DNA of 64,000 bases from Pontibacter burrus (GCF_010686685.1 NZ_JAAGWD010000003.1:1-64000), one strand, 5' to 3'. Positions 1 to 9,891 are shown, numbered from the stretch's first letter. Program-made: numbers and translations. The notes: generated by a model not told the origin, from the letters alone.

Positions 1-244
1 CCATTTATGCCTTTGGCTCTTTTACAGGTACTTTCCTTTTCATGAGCCTGTGATCCCTTCCTGCCAGTAAAGCCTGAAAGCTTCGCCATTTTTAAATTTG
101 AAAATAATCCCTATGACGGATTAACTATTATATAAACCACAACATACGCTTATCTGCACTATAGCTGTAGTAGCAAATCAGTTTGCTTTAGTAACAATAT
201 AGAGAAAAATATATAATAATTTCTGTCAGCTATAAGGTGTGTGC
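1..244. other. Left-edge stretch without an assignable gene
   Basis: I find no protein that I recognise here. A short minus-strand frame opens at the ATG at 89 and runs off the left edge, and two plus-strand frames enter from the edge and stop within 70 bases; none has a recognisable motif. The stretch is AT-rich from 90 onward and carries one CTATAG near 160. Confidence 0.4.
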
Positions 245-745
245 TTATTTCTCCTTAGCAGCCTCCACATACTTCCACAGCATTTCGTGAACTTCCTCAA
301 TAAACCGAATCAGGCTTTCGGGGCCACCTTCCTGGTGTTTGATGTGTTTTACCTCTTTGCCGGCTTCGTAAAAGTATAAGTGTGTGGCAGGCATGTCAGT
401 CCATTCGGTTTTATAGTAGTTCTGGAGGTTCTTATAGTTCAGTTCAGCTAAGGACTTTTTTAATTTCGACAGTTCCATAGCGGATAGTGTAAAAGTTATA
501 GTGTCGGTAACAGGTGTATACTTAATGGGAATAAACTGCACAGTGCCATTGCTGTAGATCAGGGCTTCGTAGGTAGGGCAGGGGCCATAGCACGGCGACT
601 TTCGGTAAAGCAGGAGGGGCTCTTCGGTAACAGGGGCAGGTGTTGTAACAGCTGCTGTACTTTTACAGGCCAGCAAGCTGACACCCGCTACAGCTATAAC
701 TATAGTTGTGAGTGCTTTTATTATGTTAAATGTCTTGCTGCGCAT
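245..745 (-). CDS. DUF6438-like lipoprotein
   Basis: A 166-residue predicted lipoprotein of unknown function. After a short hydrophobic signal it has a lipobox ending in Cys (LLACKS), then a motif CYGPCPTY, which is the hallmark I associate with the DUF6438 family, where two cysteines sit near the start of a small beta-rich domain. The frame can be extended to a TTG at 769, but the ATG at 745 puts the signal peptide at the N-terminus and is preferred. It is followed on the same strand by no close partner. Family assignment rests on the CxGxCPxY motif; cell-surface or periplasmic location is inferred from the lipobox. Confidence 0.75.
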   Translation of the reverse strand: MRSKTFNIIKALTTIVIAVAGVSLLACKSTAAVTTPAPVTEEPLLLYRKSPCYGPCPTYEALIYSNGTVQFIPIKYTPVTDTITFTLSAMELSKLKKSLAELNYKNLQNYYKTEWTDMPATHLYFYEAGKEVKHIKHQEGGPESLIRFIEEVHEMLWKYVEAAKEK

Positions 746-848
746 TACAACCAGTTTCTGATTCCTCAACTATAGTTACACCTTCCAGATAATCCGAAGC
801 AGGCCACTTAATTTACTGGTCTGCTCTGGAGGACCCTGTTTCCTGGCG

Positions 849-1436
849 CTACTTGTCTTCCACTTTTTTGAGCTTGCCATCTGCCAGTTCGTAAACCTCC
901 GGGGTACAGTATCGGCACTCGTTATAGTTTAAAGTAGAGTCGGGAGGGTTAACTATAAAAATACGGCTGTTCTCGCTGAACTTGGCGCCTGTGCTGCTCT
1001 GCACCATATCAACTACCTTTCCGGACTCGCGGTCAACTATAAAATGGCGCTGGCAGGTTGTACCACAGCCTACCGTAACCACAGTATACTTGCCGGCAAA
1101 GTTAATGCCCTGTTTCATGCCCTCGCGTAAGGCAATAACATAATCCCGGGCATTGCGGTGGCTTCGTTCATCTATAGGCGCCAGCTTGCCCCGGAACATG
1201 GTGGGCACGTTATAGTTGCCGCTGTTCATGTATTCGTCGGTTGTAATGCGGTAATGATCGTATAGTTCGGCATGTTCTCCGTTGCGCATCAATGCGTTGA
1301 CAGAATCTCTGCTGAGCTGTTTCTCCAGTTTAGGATGGGTGCTGGCTATACCTTTATCTTCGTCGGAGCCGGAATTGCAGGCTATAGTTGCTGTTGCCAG
1401 TAACAGCAGGAGCGGGTATTTCAGGTTCTGGTACAT
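849..1436 (-). CDS. Lipoprotein of unknown function
   Basis: A 195-residue predicted lipoprotein. From the ATG at 1436 the protein begins with a hydrophobic stretch and lipobox (ATIACNS), followed by a charged linker and a globular domain containing VGCGTTC and NECRYC, giving four cysteines that could form two disulfides in the periplasm. The reading frame stays open upstream to 1712, but that extension is very basic, overlaps the yidC 3' end and its terminator, and would bury the signal peptide, so it is rejected. I do not recognise a characterised family. The 745-849 spacer to the next lipoprotein gene holds nothing evident. Confidence 0.7.
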   Translation of the reverse strand: MYQNLKYPLLLLLATATIACNSGSDEDKGIASTHPKLEKQLSRDSVNALMRNGEHAELYDHYRITTDEYMNSGNYNVPTMFRGKLAPIDERSHRNARDYVIALREGMKQGINFAGKYTVVTVGCGTTCQRHFIVDRESGKVVDMVQSSTGAKFSENSRIFIVNPPDSTLNYNECRYCTPEVYELADGKLKKVEDK

Positions 1437-1490
1437 AGTTTTATTATTTGTAGTCCTACATACGATACTGCTGCAAGTATAGTCAAACAA

Positions 1491-1521
1491 AAAGCCCGTC
1501 TGCAAGTGCAGGCGGGCTTTT
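1491..1521 (-). terminator. Terminator of pyrG-yidC
   Basis: A 14-bp near-perfect hairpin: AAAGCCCGTCTGCA (1491-1504), two bases, then TGCAGGCGGGCTTT (1507-1520). On the minus strand the stem is followed by a T run, placing it about 30 bases after the yidC stop codon. Confidence 0.85.
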
Positions 1522-1548
1522 ATGTATAATTTCAGAATTTTATGCTGC

Positions 1549-3387
1549 TTATTTTTTAGCGCCTTTGTTCTTTTTCTGCTGTTCTTTTTCAGCGGCAACA
1601 CGCATAGCTTCCTGCATACGCTCTGTAAATGATGGGCCGCCTGTTTTCTTTTTCTCTTTGCGCTTCTCTTTGTTCTCTTCCAGTTTGGCTCGCACTTTAC
1701 CTTCGTCAACAAAACGGCGGATAATGGCCTGCTGACCGAATGTTACCATGTTGGAAACAAAGTAGTAGAAGCTAAGACCAGCCGGGAACGAGTTCAGTAC
1801 AAACATGAAGATAACCGGCATCAGGTAACTATAGAACTTCATGGCACCCTGCATCTGCGCGTTCATCTGGTTGTTAGACCAGGTATAAAGAATAGTAGAA
1901 GCCGTCATCAGCAAGGTAAACATACTTACGTGGTCGCCATAGAACGGAATTGTGAATGGCAGTTTTGCAAATACATCGTACGTAGAAAGGTCGTTTGCCC
2001 ACAGGAATGGCTCCTGACGCAGCTCAATCGAGTTCGGGAAGAAGTTGAACATCGCAAACAGGATAGGCAACTGCAGTAGCATCGGGATACAGCCGCTCAA
2101 AGGGTTCACCCCCATTTCGTTGTAGAGCTTCATGGTCTCCATCTGCGTTTTCTGCATGTCGCCGTCGTTGCGTTCTTTAATGGTATCAATCTCAGGCTTC
2201 AGCACCTTCATTTTCGCCATGCTCAGGTACGACTTGTAAGTAAGCGGCAACAGGATGGTTTTGATGTAAAGCACCAGCAGGATGATGATGATACCATAGT
2301 TGCCGATGTAGTTCTCCAGGAAGTCGAAAGCCGGGATGATGAGCCACTTGTTTACCCACGAGAAAATGCCCCAGCCCAGGTCTACGTTCTTTTCAAAATC
2401 ATCGCCAATGTGCTTCAGAATCTTATAGTCGTTCGGGCCGAAGTAGTAAGAAAATTCAGCTCTTCCGTTTAGTACATCTTTTGCAGGAATAAGCGCCTGC
2501 GATACCAGCGTTTTAACTATAGTTGTATCAGCAGGATCTACAGACGACTCTAATTTGGCGCCGGCAAAACTATCTTCGGCAATAATACCAGCAGTAAAGA
2601 AGTTCTGCTTGTTCGAGATCCATTTAACCGGTTCGTTCAGCTCCATCTGCTCTTTGCTTTCCGAAACAGACAGGTGGTCATAACCATCTTCAACAGTAGC
2701 AAAGTTTATAGTTGTTTTGGCACGGTTCTGCTTTAAATCGCGCTCCAGCTGCTTAATATGGTCGGTCCAGGTAAAGATCAGATTCTGGCTGTTAACCTGG
2801 TTCTGTAAACCATGGAAGTTAAGCGCATATCCTACCTGAAACGATTCGTCGTACAGTGTATATTCCTGTTCAATGTACTGGCCATTGCCAACCTCGGCAC
2901 GGAACGTAATTACCTGTGTGCTTACATCTTTATCTGTACCTTTTATGATATCAGAAGCAGTGAAATACAGATCCGACAGTTTTATAGTTTTACCATCGTT
3001 GGTGGTAAAGGCTATATCTGTTTTATTGCTTTCCTTATCGAAAAGAATAAGTGGTTCGCCCTGGTGGGTTTTATAGTTCTTCAGTAATACCTCTTCTACC
3101 TGCCCGCCTTTAGAGTTGATCGTAACACGGATGTTCTGGTTCTCCAGGGTGCTGTTGCTGGCCGTTCCGGTTGCAGCATTGGCAAACGAACCAAGGGTGG
3201 CGGCACGCTGTACCTGAGCAAGCGAGTCGTTGGCTGCATCAGCAGGTGTAGGTGTCTGTTGTACATTGGCTACCTGCTCTGTTGCCTGCCTGGTAGGGGT
3301 CTGCTCACCCGTTCCTGCAAAAAAGAACGAGTAAGCCAGCAGCAGGATGGCAATCAGTCCGAAGCCAATAGCTTGATTTCTATCCAT
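1549..3387 (-). CDS. yidC: Membrane protein insertase YidC
   Basis: 612 residues, a normal length for the Gram-negative form. YidC inserts and folds inner-membrane proteins, alone or with SecYEG. The start MDRNQAIGF leads into one N-terminal membrane helix, then a large periplasmic domain (about 60-345), then the conserved insertase core of five helices (about 350-560) with motifs such as PLTYKSYLSM and GCIPMLLQLPI. The C-terminal tail (about 575-612) is Lys-rich, as in YidC proteins that contact the ribosome. It lies 27 bases downstream of pyrG and is very probably cotranscribed with it. The protein contains the peptide TTIVK, encoded by a full AACTATAGTT palindrome. Confidence 0.97.
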   Translation of the reverse strand: MDRNQAIGFGLIAILLLAYSFFFAGTGEQTPTRQATEQVANVQQTPTPADAANDSLAQVQRAATLGSFANAATGTASNSTLENQNIRVTINSKGGQVEEVLLKNYKTHQGEPLILFDKESNKTDIAFTTNDGKTIKLSDLYFTASDIIKGTDKDVSTQVITFRAEVGNGQYIEQEYTLYDESFQVGYALNFHGLQNQVNSQNLIFTWTDHIKQLERDLKQNRAKTTINFATVEDGYDHLSVSESKEQMELNEPVKWISNKQNFFTAGIIAEDSFAGAKLESSVDPADTTIVKTLVSQALIPAKDVLNGRAEFSYYFGPNDYKILKHIGDDFEKNVDLGWGIFSWVNKWLIIPAFDFLENYIGNYGIIIILLVLYIKTILLPLTYKSYLSMAKMKVLKPEIDTIKERNDGDMQKTQMETMKLYNEMGVNPLSGCIPMLLQLPILFAMFNFFPNSIELRQEPFLWANDLSTYDVFAKLPFTIPFYGDHVSMFTLLMTASTILYTWSNNQMNAQMQGAMKFYSYLMPVIFMFVLNSFPAGLSFYYFVSNMVTFGQQAIIRRFVDEGKVRAKLEENKEKRKEKKKTGGPSFTERMQEAMRVAAEKEQQKKNKGAKK

Positions 3388-3414
3388 TTAATAAAGTGTA
3401 AATTGTTATTGGTG

Positions 3415-5028
3415 TTATTTGTTTCGTGTATAGTTCATAGCTGCCTTCACAAATTTAGTGAAAAGCGGGTGCGGGTTAAGCACCGTGCTCTTAAGTTCCG
3501 GGTGATACTGAGCAGCCACAAACCACGGATGGTTCTGTAACTCAATGATCTCTACAAGCCCTGTTTCGGGGTTTATACCGGTTGCCAGCATACCAGCTTC
3601 CTCAAAAGCGGCAATATACGTATTATTAAATTCGTAGCGGTGACGGTGACGTTCCGAAATTTTAGACTTCCCGTAAATAGAATAAGCTTTTGAGCCTTTT
3701 TTAAGTTCACAGGCGTAAGCGCCTAAACGCATTGTACCGCCTTTTTGCGTAATTTCTTTCTGCCCTTCCATCAGGTCGATGATCGGGTGTGGCGTATCGG
3801 CATCCATTTCTGTTGAGTTGGCACCTTCCAGCCCCAGCACGTTACGGGCAAACTCTACGGCAGCGCATTGCATTCCCAGGCAAATGCCAAAGAATGGGAT
3901 GTTGTTTTCGCGGGCATAACGGATGGCTTCCATCTTGCCTTTAAAACCACGCTCGCCAAAGCCAGGTGCTACCAGTATGCCATCCAGGCCTGCCAGTGTT
4001 GCCGCCACGTTCTCATCGCTCAGGTTCTCCGACTGGAACCACTTCAGGTTTACCTTGCACTCGTTGGCAGCGCCAGCATGTACAAAGGCCTCAACTATAG
4101 ATTTGTAAGCATCGTGCAGCTCTACGTACTTGCCTACCAGGCCAATATTTACTTCAGATGTAGGGTTTTTCAGGCGACCCAGGAATTCTTTCCAGCGATC
4201 CAGTTCCGGATCGGCGCGGTGCGGCAGCTTCAGTTTGCTGATCACACGCTCATCCAGTTTCTCTTTGCGCATCATCAACGGCACATCGTAGATCGTTTCC
4301 GCATCCAAAGACTCAATTACAGAGTTCTGCTTTACGTTACAGAAAAGGGCGATTTTCTTTCGCAGGTCCATGGGAACATGGTGCTCGGAGCGGCAAACCA
4401 GAATATCAGGCTGCACACCGGCTTCGGAAAGGTCGCGAACAGAGTGCTGGGTTGGTTTTGTCTTAAGCTCGCCGGCAGCTTTCAGGTAAGGTACCAGCGT
4501 CAGGTGTATCACGCAGGTTTCGTTCACGCCCAGTTCCCAGCGCAGTTGGCGAACCGCCTCAATAAACGGCAACGACTCAATATCGCCAACACAGCCACCG
4601 ATCTCGGTAATTACGATATCATATTCGCCGGTCTGGCCCAGCAACAGCATGCGGCGCTTAATTTCGTCGGTGATATGCGGAATTACCTGTACTGTTTTGC
4701 CCAGGTATGCGCCTTCGCGCTCCTGCATAATCACGTTATAATAAATGCGGCCTGTAGTTACATTGTTAGCCTGAGAGGTAGCCACGTTCAGGAAGCGTTC
4801 GTAGTGGCCCAGGTCCAGGTCGGTTTCGGCGCCGTCTTCTGTTACATAGCATTCGCCATGCTCATAAGGGTTCAGGGTGCCCGGATCTATATTAATGTAG
4901 GGATCAAATTTCTGGATGGTTACAGAGAACCCTCTTGCCTGCAGCAACTTAGCGAGTGAAGCGGAAATGATGCCTTTACCAAGGGAGGATGTTACACCAC
5001 CGGTAACAAAAATATATTTAGTAGCCAT
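3415..5028 (-). CDS. pyrG: CTP synthase
   Basis: 537 residues, the expected length. The enzyme converts UTP to CTP using ATP and glutamine, the last step of pyrimidine nucleotide synthesis. The N-terminal synthetase domain begins [16 protein letters not shown] with the P-loop; the C-terminal class I glutaminase domain has the nucleophile Cys near residue 383 in GICLGMQ and the later QYHPE motif. Starts with ATG. A TAACTTTG promoter element lies 26 bases upstream and yidC follows 27 bases downstream, so this is the first gene of a two-gene operon. Confidence 0.98.
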   Translation of the reverse strand: MATKYIFVTGGVTSSLGKGIISASLAKLLQARGFSVTIQKFDPYINIDPGTLNPYEHGECYVTEDGAETDLDLGHYERFLNVATSQANNVTTGRIYYNVIMQEREGAYLGKTVQVIPHITDEIKRRMLLLGQTGEYDIVITEIGGCVGDIESLPFIEAVRQLRWELGVNETCVIHLTLVPYLKAAGELKTKPTQHSVRDLSEAGVQPDILVCRSEHHVPMDLRKKIALFCNVKQNSVIESLDAETIYDVPLMMRKEKLDERVISKLKLPHRADPELDRWKEFLGRLKNPTSEVNIGLVGKYVELHDAYKSIVEAFVHAGAANECKVNLKWFQSENLSDENVAATLAGLDGILVAPGFGERGFKGKMEAIRYARENNIPFFGICLGMQCAAVEFARNVLGLEGANSTEMDADTPHPIIDLMEGQKEITQKGGTMRLGAYACELKKGSKAYSIYGKSKISERHRHRYEFNNTYIAAFEEAGMLATGINPETGLVEIIELQNHPWFVAAQYHPELKSTVLNPHPLFTKFVKAAMNYTRNK

Positions 5029-5053
5029 AAGTTAGGTTTAACTGTATGGGCTG

Positions 5054-5061
5054 CAAAGTTA
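5054..5061 (-). promoter_or_regulatory. pyrG promoter -7 element
   Basis: On the minus strand the sequence TAACTTTG matches the Bacteroidota -7 consensus TAnnTTTG. No good TTG is visible 19 bases upstream. The implied leader before the pyrG ATG is about 20 bases. Confidence 0.55.
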
Positions 5062-5403
5062 CATCTTTTATTTGATTATCCGGCACCGAACCGGAGAGTT
5101 AAGTATCCTCTAACGCGAAAATTAATTAGCCCCTGTGTATAGAGAAGCAGATAAAGCGTAGTTGTAAGTAGAGTTAGTTATTGTACTATACTGATTGAAG
5201 TATGTGCTTAATTTTAGAGCTGGCTGTTTTCGGAGTCGCAGTTTTGGGGTATAGGTTACCTCAAAAGTATAAGCTTATAGTTTATCATTTGTCATTTCGA
5301 GCATCGGGAGAAGTCTAGTACAAACTATAGTTGCCTCTTTGTCATGTCGAGCGTAGTCGAGACAACTTATTTGTTCTATAGCTAACCATAGCTACTACTC
5401 TAC

Positions 5404-5773
5404 ACAAGCAGCTCGTACTATAGTTGCTTTTCATCCTAGGAGCTTTACTCACCTACAGTGCTATAGTTGCTTTGGTGCGCTCACGGCCGCGGGGCCCCGT
5501 CTTTGGGCATCGCGCTGCTGCCTTCTTGCTACCCTCGCTGCGCTCGTGTTGCCTGACGGCACCGGAACCTCTCGAGGCGCTCAACCCAAAGACTGTGATC
5601 CTTCGATAGCTAATCTATAGTTTGTTAGGTGGCTATAGTTGCATAGGTTTTTCCGTGGTGGTAGTTCCTTAGGGACAGGCTGCGCCTGCCTGTTCGTGAT
5701 CTGTACCTATAGAACTATAGCTCACACTATTGCAACAGTAGAATTCCCCTCTCCGGAGAGGCAGGGGTGGGTT
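5404..5773 (-). repeat. Four-copy structured repeat, copy A
   Basis: First of four ~367-nt copies (others at 10173, 20001 and 38914), all in the same orientation. Parts in order on the plus strand: ACAAGCAG start, a CTATAG-containing linker, ATCCTGGGAGCT-like block (here CCTAGG), the constant/variable stem-loop core at 5470-5595, a small hairpin (CAGGC-TGC-GCCTG, 5676-5688), and a C-rich/G-rich end (5743-5773). In the core GTCTTTGGG pairs with CCCAAAGAC across about 66 bases of variable loop. The 5029-6105 spacer also holds GTCATTTCGAGC-type repeats (near 5291 and 5341), a CCCCCTTTGAAGGGGG hairpin (5822-5841) and further G-rich hairpins near 5900 and 5977. No gene is supported here. Confidence 0.85.
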
Positions 5774-6105
5774 AAAACAAACCATAGAACTATAACCGTG
5801 ACTATAGCAGTAGGCAGTAAGTCCCCCTTTGAAGGGGGTAGGGGGATGACTAACAGTAACTAAAGTACAATGTCTCAAACTATAGCTACAGCAGCAATTG
5901 TCCCCTCGAGGGGACTACAGGGGTGTAAAGACGGCAACTATAAAACTATAACCTTAACTAATAAAAGCAGAAAAGCTCCCCTCCTTAGCTAAGGAGGGGC
6001 AGGGGTGGTTGGACAAACATCAACTATAGAATCATGACAACAAATTATTTCATACAACCCAATCCCAAAATCCATAAAATCCCCATTAATCACCGGCCCA
6101 CTAGC

Positions 6106-7167
6106 TTAAAACAGCCCGAGTTGCTTACCTTTGCTGGTGCAGAAGTGGCTGTAATTGTATGGTTTAATACTTCTCCCGGCCATGTATTTCTGCTTACTCA
6201 CCCGGAAAAGCTTGGCTATAGTTTCGGCAAAAACACCTTCTCCGCTCATGCGTGTGCCAAACCGACTGTCGTTTAGCTGGCCGCCATGGCACTGCGCAAT
6301 CTGGTTAAGTACTTTTTGTGCCCTGTCAGGGAAGGCTTGTGTTATCCAGTCTTCGAAAATCGGGCCGATTTCGCCGTTTAACCGAACGATCGTATAAGCC
6401 GCATTTTGTGCACCGGCTTCAGCAGCTTTCTTAATAATCTGAGGAATTTCAGAATCGTTCAGGCCGGGTATAATAGGGGCTACCATTACATTTACGGGTA
6501 AGCCGGCTGCGTTTAACTGCCTCACTACTTCCAGGCGCCTGGCTCCGGTTGCAGTTCGTGGTTCCAGTTTCTGACGCAGTTTTTCGTCCAGCGTGGTGAT
6601 GCTGATGTTCACGTGAACCAGGGCCAGTTCGTTAAGTTCTGTAAGCAAATCCAGATCCCGGAGGATGAGGGCATTTTTGGTGATGATGCTGACCGGGTGT
6701 TTGTATCTCAGCAGAATTTCGAGCAGGCGTCTGGTAAGTTTCTTTTTTGCTTCAATGGGTTGGTAGCAGTCCGTGTTGCCGGAAAGCATAATGGGCATGA
6801 CCTGCCAGTTTCTGCTTTCGAGTTGCTGCACCAGCAGTTCCGGTGCATTCTCTTTTACGATGATCTTGCGTTCAAAGTCCAGGCCGGCACCGTAGCCCCA
6901 GTATTGGTGCGAATTGCGGGCATAACAATACACACAGCCATGTTCACAACCCTGATACGGGTTCAGCGAGTAACCATTGCCCAGATCCGGACTCTGGATT
7001 TTATTAACTATAGTTTTAGGATGCGCCTGTATAAAGTCAGTCTTCAGGTCGGACAGCATTTGCTCATCCAGGCCTTCTACATGCTCTGTTACATACTCCT
7101 GTTTCAGGTATTTGTTGGCAGGGTTAAACTGTGCGCCGCGCCCTTTCAGAAAATCATCAGCTTTCAT
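6106..7167 (-). CDS. PA0069-family radical SAM protein
   Basis: 353 residues. A radical S-adenosylmethionine enzyme: the 4Fe-4S binding motif CxxxCxxC is seen as C74, C78 and C81 in YQGCEHGCVYCYARN. The layout (short N-terminal segment, motif near residue 75, then a TIM-barrel core with ITKNALILRDLDLL and VAPIIPGLND) matches the PA0069/SplB-like group, whose substrate is not established to my knowledge; spore photoproduct lyase is the nearest characterised relative. Starts at ATG. It precedes repeat copy A and pyrG in transcription order but is too far away to be a clear operon partner. Confidence 0.9.
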   Translation of the reverse strand: MKADDFLKGRGAQFNPANKYLKQEYVTEHVEGLDEQMLSDLKTDFIQAHPKTIVNKIQSPDLGNGYSLNPYQGCEHGCVYCYARNSHQYWGYGAGLDFERKIIVKENAPELLVQQLESRNWQVMPIMLSGNTDCYQPIEAKKKLTRRLLEILLRYKHPVSIITKNALILRDLDLLTELNELALVHVNISITTLDEKLRQKLEPRTATGARRLEVVRQLNAAGLPVNVMVAPIIPGLNDSEIPQIIKKAAEAGAQNAAYTIVRLNGEIGPIFEDWITQAFPDRAQKVLNQIAQCHGGQLNDSRFGTRMSGEGVFAETIAKLFRVSKQKYMAGRSIKPYNYSHFCTSKGKQLGLF

Positions 7168-7279
7168 TTTGCTAATATAATTAGAAATGCTAAATATATT
7201 AGCTGTTTGTATTCTGTTTTTTTATGAAATCTGATAAACTATAGTTTCTTTATTAAGCAGAAAACTATAGTTCAAACAA

Positions 7280-7309
7280 AAAGCACCGGCTCATGAGAAC
7301 CGGTGCTTT
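7280..7309 (-). terminator. Terminator of the zinc protease gene
   Basis: Perfect 10-bp stem AAAGCACCGG / CCGGTGCTTT with a 10-base loop, followed on the minus strand by a T run. It lies 30 bases after the stop codon at 7339. A full AACTATAGTT lies directly beside it at 7263-7272. Confidence 0.85.
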
Positions 7310-7338
7310 AAAACTAATCTTTCTATCTATTTAACGAA

Positions 7339-9837
7339 TCATCCTTTTGGATTCAGGATGTTATCAATGCGGACTAATGCGTCCTGCAGGTGATATTTCG
7401 TCAGCGTGTCGTTGGTTTTGGCAATCGACGCTTTAATCTGGTTACGCAGTGTATTCAACTCGCCACGTACAACCGGACGAATATCAGACTGCCCCACATT
7501 TACCTGCGTACCCATTCTGAAACGGCCTGCTGCAGATGCTGCACTTTGCTCCTCATCTTTCATCAGGTATTCCATGCGCTCAAGGTAGCCTCGCTGCAGG
7601 TTTCTGCGGTATGTATCAATCGATTTACCAGTTGCGATCTCAGACCAAACACCTTTGCGCAGGTCAGACATCATATCTGTAAGCGTATAAGTCTTGTTGC
7701 CAAGCGATGCCTGTGCTTCAATCAGACGGGCCATTCTACCTGGGTCAAGCAGGCTGTTCACGATGCCAACCTGTGCTGTACGCACACGCTCAACAGCACC
7801 CGCCGATTCGATCTTACGCAGGATGTCGTCGTTCAGCATCCAGGTAGGAGTAGCCAGACCCTGGTCGTTTAAGAACTTCATGGCACGCTGCTGCTTTTCT
7901 TTGGCAACTGGCTCGTACACGTTACCTGCCTGGTCGTAGGTCTTATAGTTTTCGTAAACACCACCTACGTTAGCTGTCACGTGGCCCATGTAGCGGTTCC
8001 ACTGGCCCAGCACCTGTAAGTACATTTCCTGCAGGTCGTCGTAGTTCTTGTTGTCTTCAGCCGTCCACTTAATCAGGTTCGGCATCACGCGCTTCAGGTT
8101 GGCAATACCATAAGTGCTGGCCAGCATGGCATCGTCGCCCAGGTCTTCTGTCTGCGAAGACGGGTCAATTGTGCCAAACTGCTGACGACCAAAGCGGTAC
8201 ATCGGATCATTTTCCTTCTCTTTAATCCAGGCGTTCAGCTTTTCTTTGTTGTCGTAGCCATTCTTCTCAGGGAAGTAAGTATAACCCCACTTAACAGAAT
8301 ACTTGTCGTACACACCGATGGCCGGCATCAAAGACACTCCTTTATCTTCAGGCTGGGCTATGTAGTTAAAACGAGCGTAGTCCATGATAGACGGAGCTGT
8401 ACCCATTTTCTTGGTAAACTCCGGGTCACGCAGTTTTTCTACCGGGTAAGCAGCGCTCGAACCCATGTTGTGCGGTAAACCAAGGGTATGGCCAACTTCG
8501 TGTGCCGATACGAAACGGATCAGCTCACCCATTACCTCATCAGAGAACTGTACGCTGCGGGCATCCGGGTTAACAGCAGCTGTCTGGATAAAGTACCAGT
8601 TGCGCAGCAGGCTCATTACGTTATGGTACCAGCCAATGTGGCTTTCCAGGATCTCGCCTGAACGTGGGTCGTGTACGTTTGGACCGTAAGCGTTCTGCGT
8701 TTCTGAAGAGAAGTAGCGGATAACAGAATAACGCGCATCTTCTGTGCTGAACTCCGGATCTTCCTCAAAGCTAGGCGGATCTTTGGCAATGATGGCATTT
8801 TTGAAACCGGCGGCTTCAAATGCTTTCTGCCAGTCTTCCACACCTTGCTTCAGGTATTTGCGCCACTTCATAGGGGTGGCAGGGTCAATGTAATAAACTA
8901 TAGGTTTTACCGGCTCTACCAGTTCGCCGCGGGCATAAGCTTCCTTATCTTTAGGCTCCAGTTTCCAGCGTACAATGTAGCGGCGCTTGGCAGCACGTTG
9001 CTCGTCTGTACCATAGTCTGTCTGCGAAATAGTGAAGTAACCTACACGTTGATCAAAAACACGTGCCGGCATCGGAACCTTAGGAAGCAACAGCATAGAG
9101 TGGTTCAGCTCCAGGGAAATTGTTCCTGTGTTTGCTTTTGATGGCGCGCTTGTCGCTTCGTAGGTCATAAGCGAGCGGGCCTCGACGTTGGTCGGGTAGC
9201 TGCGGATGCTCTCTATAAGGGAACGCTTGTCATCAAGGCGTCTTACTTTGTACTGGTCTCTGCTACGCTGCGTCAGGCCAAGAGCAGGCACATCTTTCGA
9301 GAAGAAATCAGTTACTTCAACTACAGATGCCCCATTGTTAAATGCCTTAATGTCGAAAGCCTGAATAACAGGAGCCAGGTTGGAGTTTTGTACCGAGTGG
9401 TAAATTTCCAGCGAATCGGCTGCTACGTTTTCGTAAGAAACTACGCGCAGTAAAATACGATTGCCTTTTTTCTCCCAGCGTAGTACCTGACGGTTAAGTT
9501 CCTCACCGCCGTAACCAATGTTGGTTGCAGTTTTGGCAATACGGCTTACCATCAGCATGTCGCGGCCTAAAAGTGAGTCTGGTATCTCGTAAAAGTACTT
9601 CTCATCAATACGATGTACTTTAAACAGACCATCATCAGAAACAGCTTTGTCGGTGATTACCTGGTTGTAAGGTTTAGGCTGGTTGTCGTCCCTTTTAGGA
9701 GCCTGTGCCTGTGGGGCAACTACCTCCTGTTTGGCGTTCTTTTTCTTTTTGCTCTTTTGGGCGAAGGCTGGCGGCGCTATAGTTGCACCCGCTAACAATA
9801 AAGCCACCACCGGAGCAAATCGTAGATTTTTACTCAT
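7339..9837 (-). CDS. Secreted zinc-dependent metalloprotease
   Basis: 832 residues with an N-terminal signal peptide ending near the AFAQ motif, then a Lys-rich linker. The extended zincin motif HEVGHTLGLPHN (about 446-457) gives HExxHxxGxxH, that is three zinc ligands plus the catalytic Glu, as in metzincins. Size, N-terminal beta-rich region and C-terminal helical region match the large Bacteroidota proteases with DUF5117/DUF5118/DUF4953 domains. Probably periplasmic or cell-surface; substrate unknown. It has its own promoter (9892-9921) and terminator (7280-7309), so is transcribed alone. Confidence 0.92.
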   Translation of the reverse strand: MSKNLRFAPVVALLLAGATIAPPAFAQKSKKKKNAKQEVVAPQAQAPKRDDNQPKPYNQVITDKAVSDDGLFKVHRIDEKYFYEIPDSLLGRDMLMVSRIAKTATNIGYGGEELNRQVLRWEKKGNRILLRVVSYENVAADSLEIYHSVQNSNLAPVIQAFDIKAFNNGASVVEVTDFFSKDVPALGLTQRSRDQYKVRRLDDKRSLIESIRSYPTNVEARSLMTYEATSAPSKANTGTISLELNHSMLLLPKVPMPARVFDQRVGYFTISQTDYGTDEQRAAKRRYIVRWKLEPKDKEAYARGELVEPVKPIVYYIDPATPMKWRKYLKQGVEDWQKAFEAAGFKNAIIAKDPPSFEEDPEFSTEDARYSVIRYFSSETQNAYGPNVHDPRSGEILESHIGWYHNVMSLLRNWYFIQTAAVNPDARSVQFSDEVMGELIRFVSAHEVGHTLGLPHNMGSSAAYPVEKLRDPEFTKKMGTAPSIMDYARFNYIAQPEDKGVSLMPAIGVYDKYSVKWGYTYFPEKNGYDNKEKLNAWIKEKENDPMYRFGRQQFGTIDPSSQTEDLGDDAMLASTYGIANLKRVMPNLIKWTAEDNKNYDDLQEMYLQVLGQWNRYMGHVTANVGGVYENYKTYDQAGNVYEPVAKEKQQRAMKFLNDQGLATPTWMLNDDILRKIESAGAVERVRTAQVGIVNSLLDPGRMARLIEAQASLGNKTYTLTDMMSDLRKGVWSEIATGKSIDTYRRNLQRGYLERMEYLMKDEEQSAASAAGRFRMGTQVNVGQSDIRPVVRGELNTLRNQIKASIAKTNDTLTKYHLQDALVRIDNILNPKG

Positions 9838-9891
9838 GTGTTGTAATTAGGTTGGTTAGAATAGGTTAGTAGCTCAGGAGCTCTGTTTTCT

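Noticed and set aside
1437..1712. N-terminal extension of the lipoprotein at 849-1436
   Set aside because: It would overlap the yidC end and terminator and place 92 basic residues before a clear lipoprotein signal.
3868..4959. 363-codon plus-strand reading frame
   Set aside because: It lies wholly opposite pyrG, whose family match is complete; the translated product has no recognisable domain and the frame is a shadow of the real gene.
5424..5609. Short plus-strand reading frame in repeat copy A, with similar ones at 10237 and 20021
   Set aside because: Frames run through the constant/variable repeat core, differ in sequence where loops differ, and carry no coding signature; the conserved parts are explained by base pairing.
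5029..6105. CRISPR-like look of many short repeated words in the spacer
   Set aside because: Repeats are of different kinds and irregular spacing, with no constant repeat-spacer unit and no cas genes.
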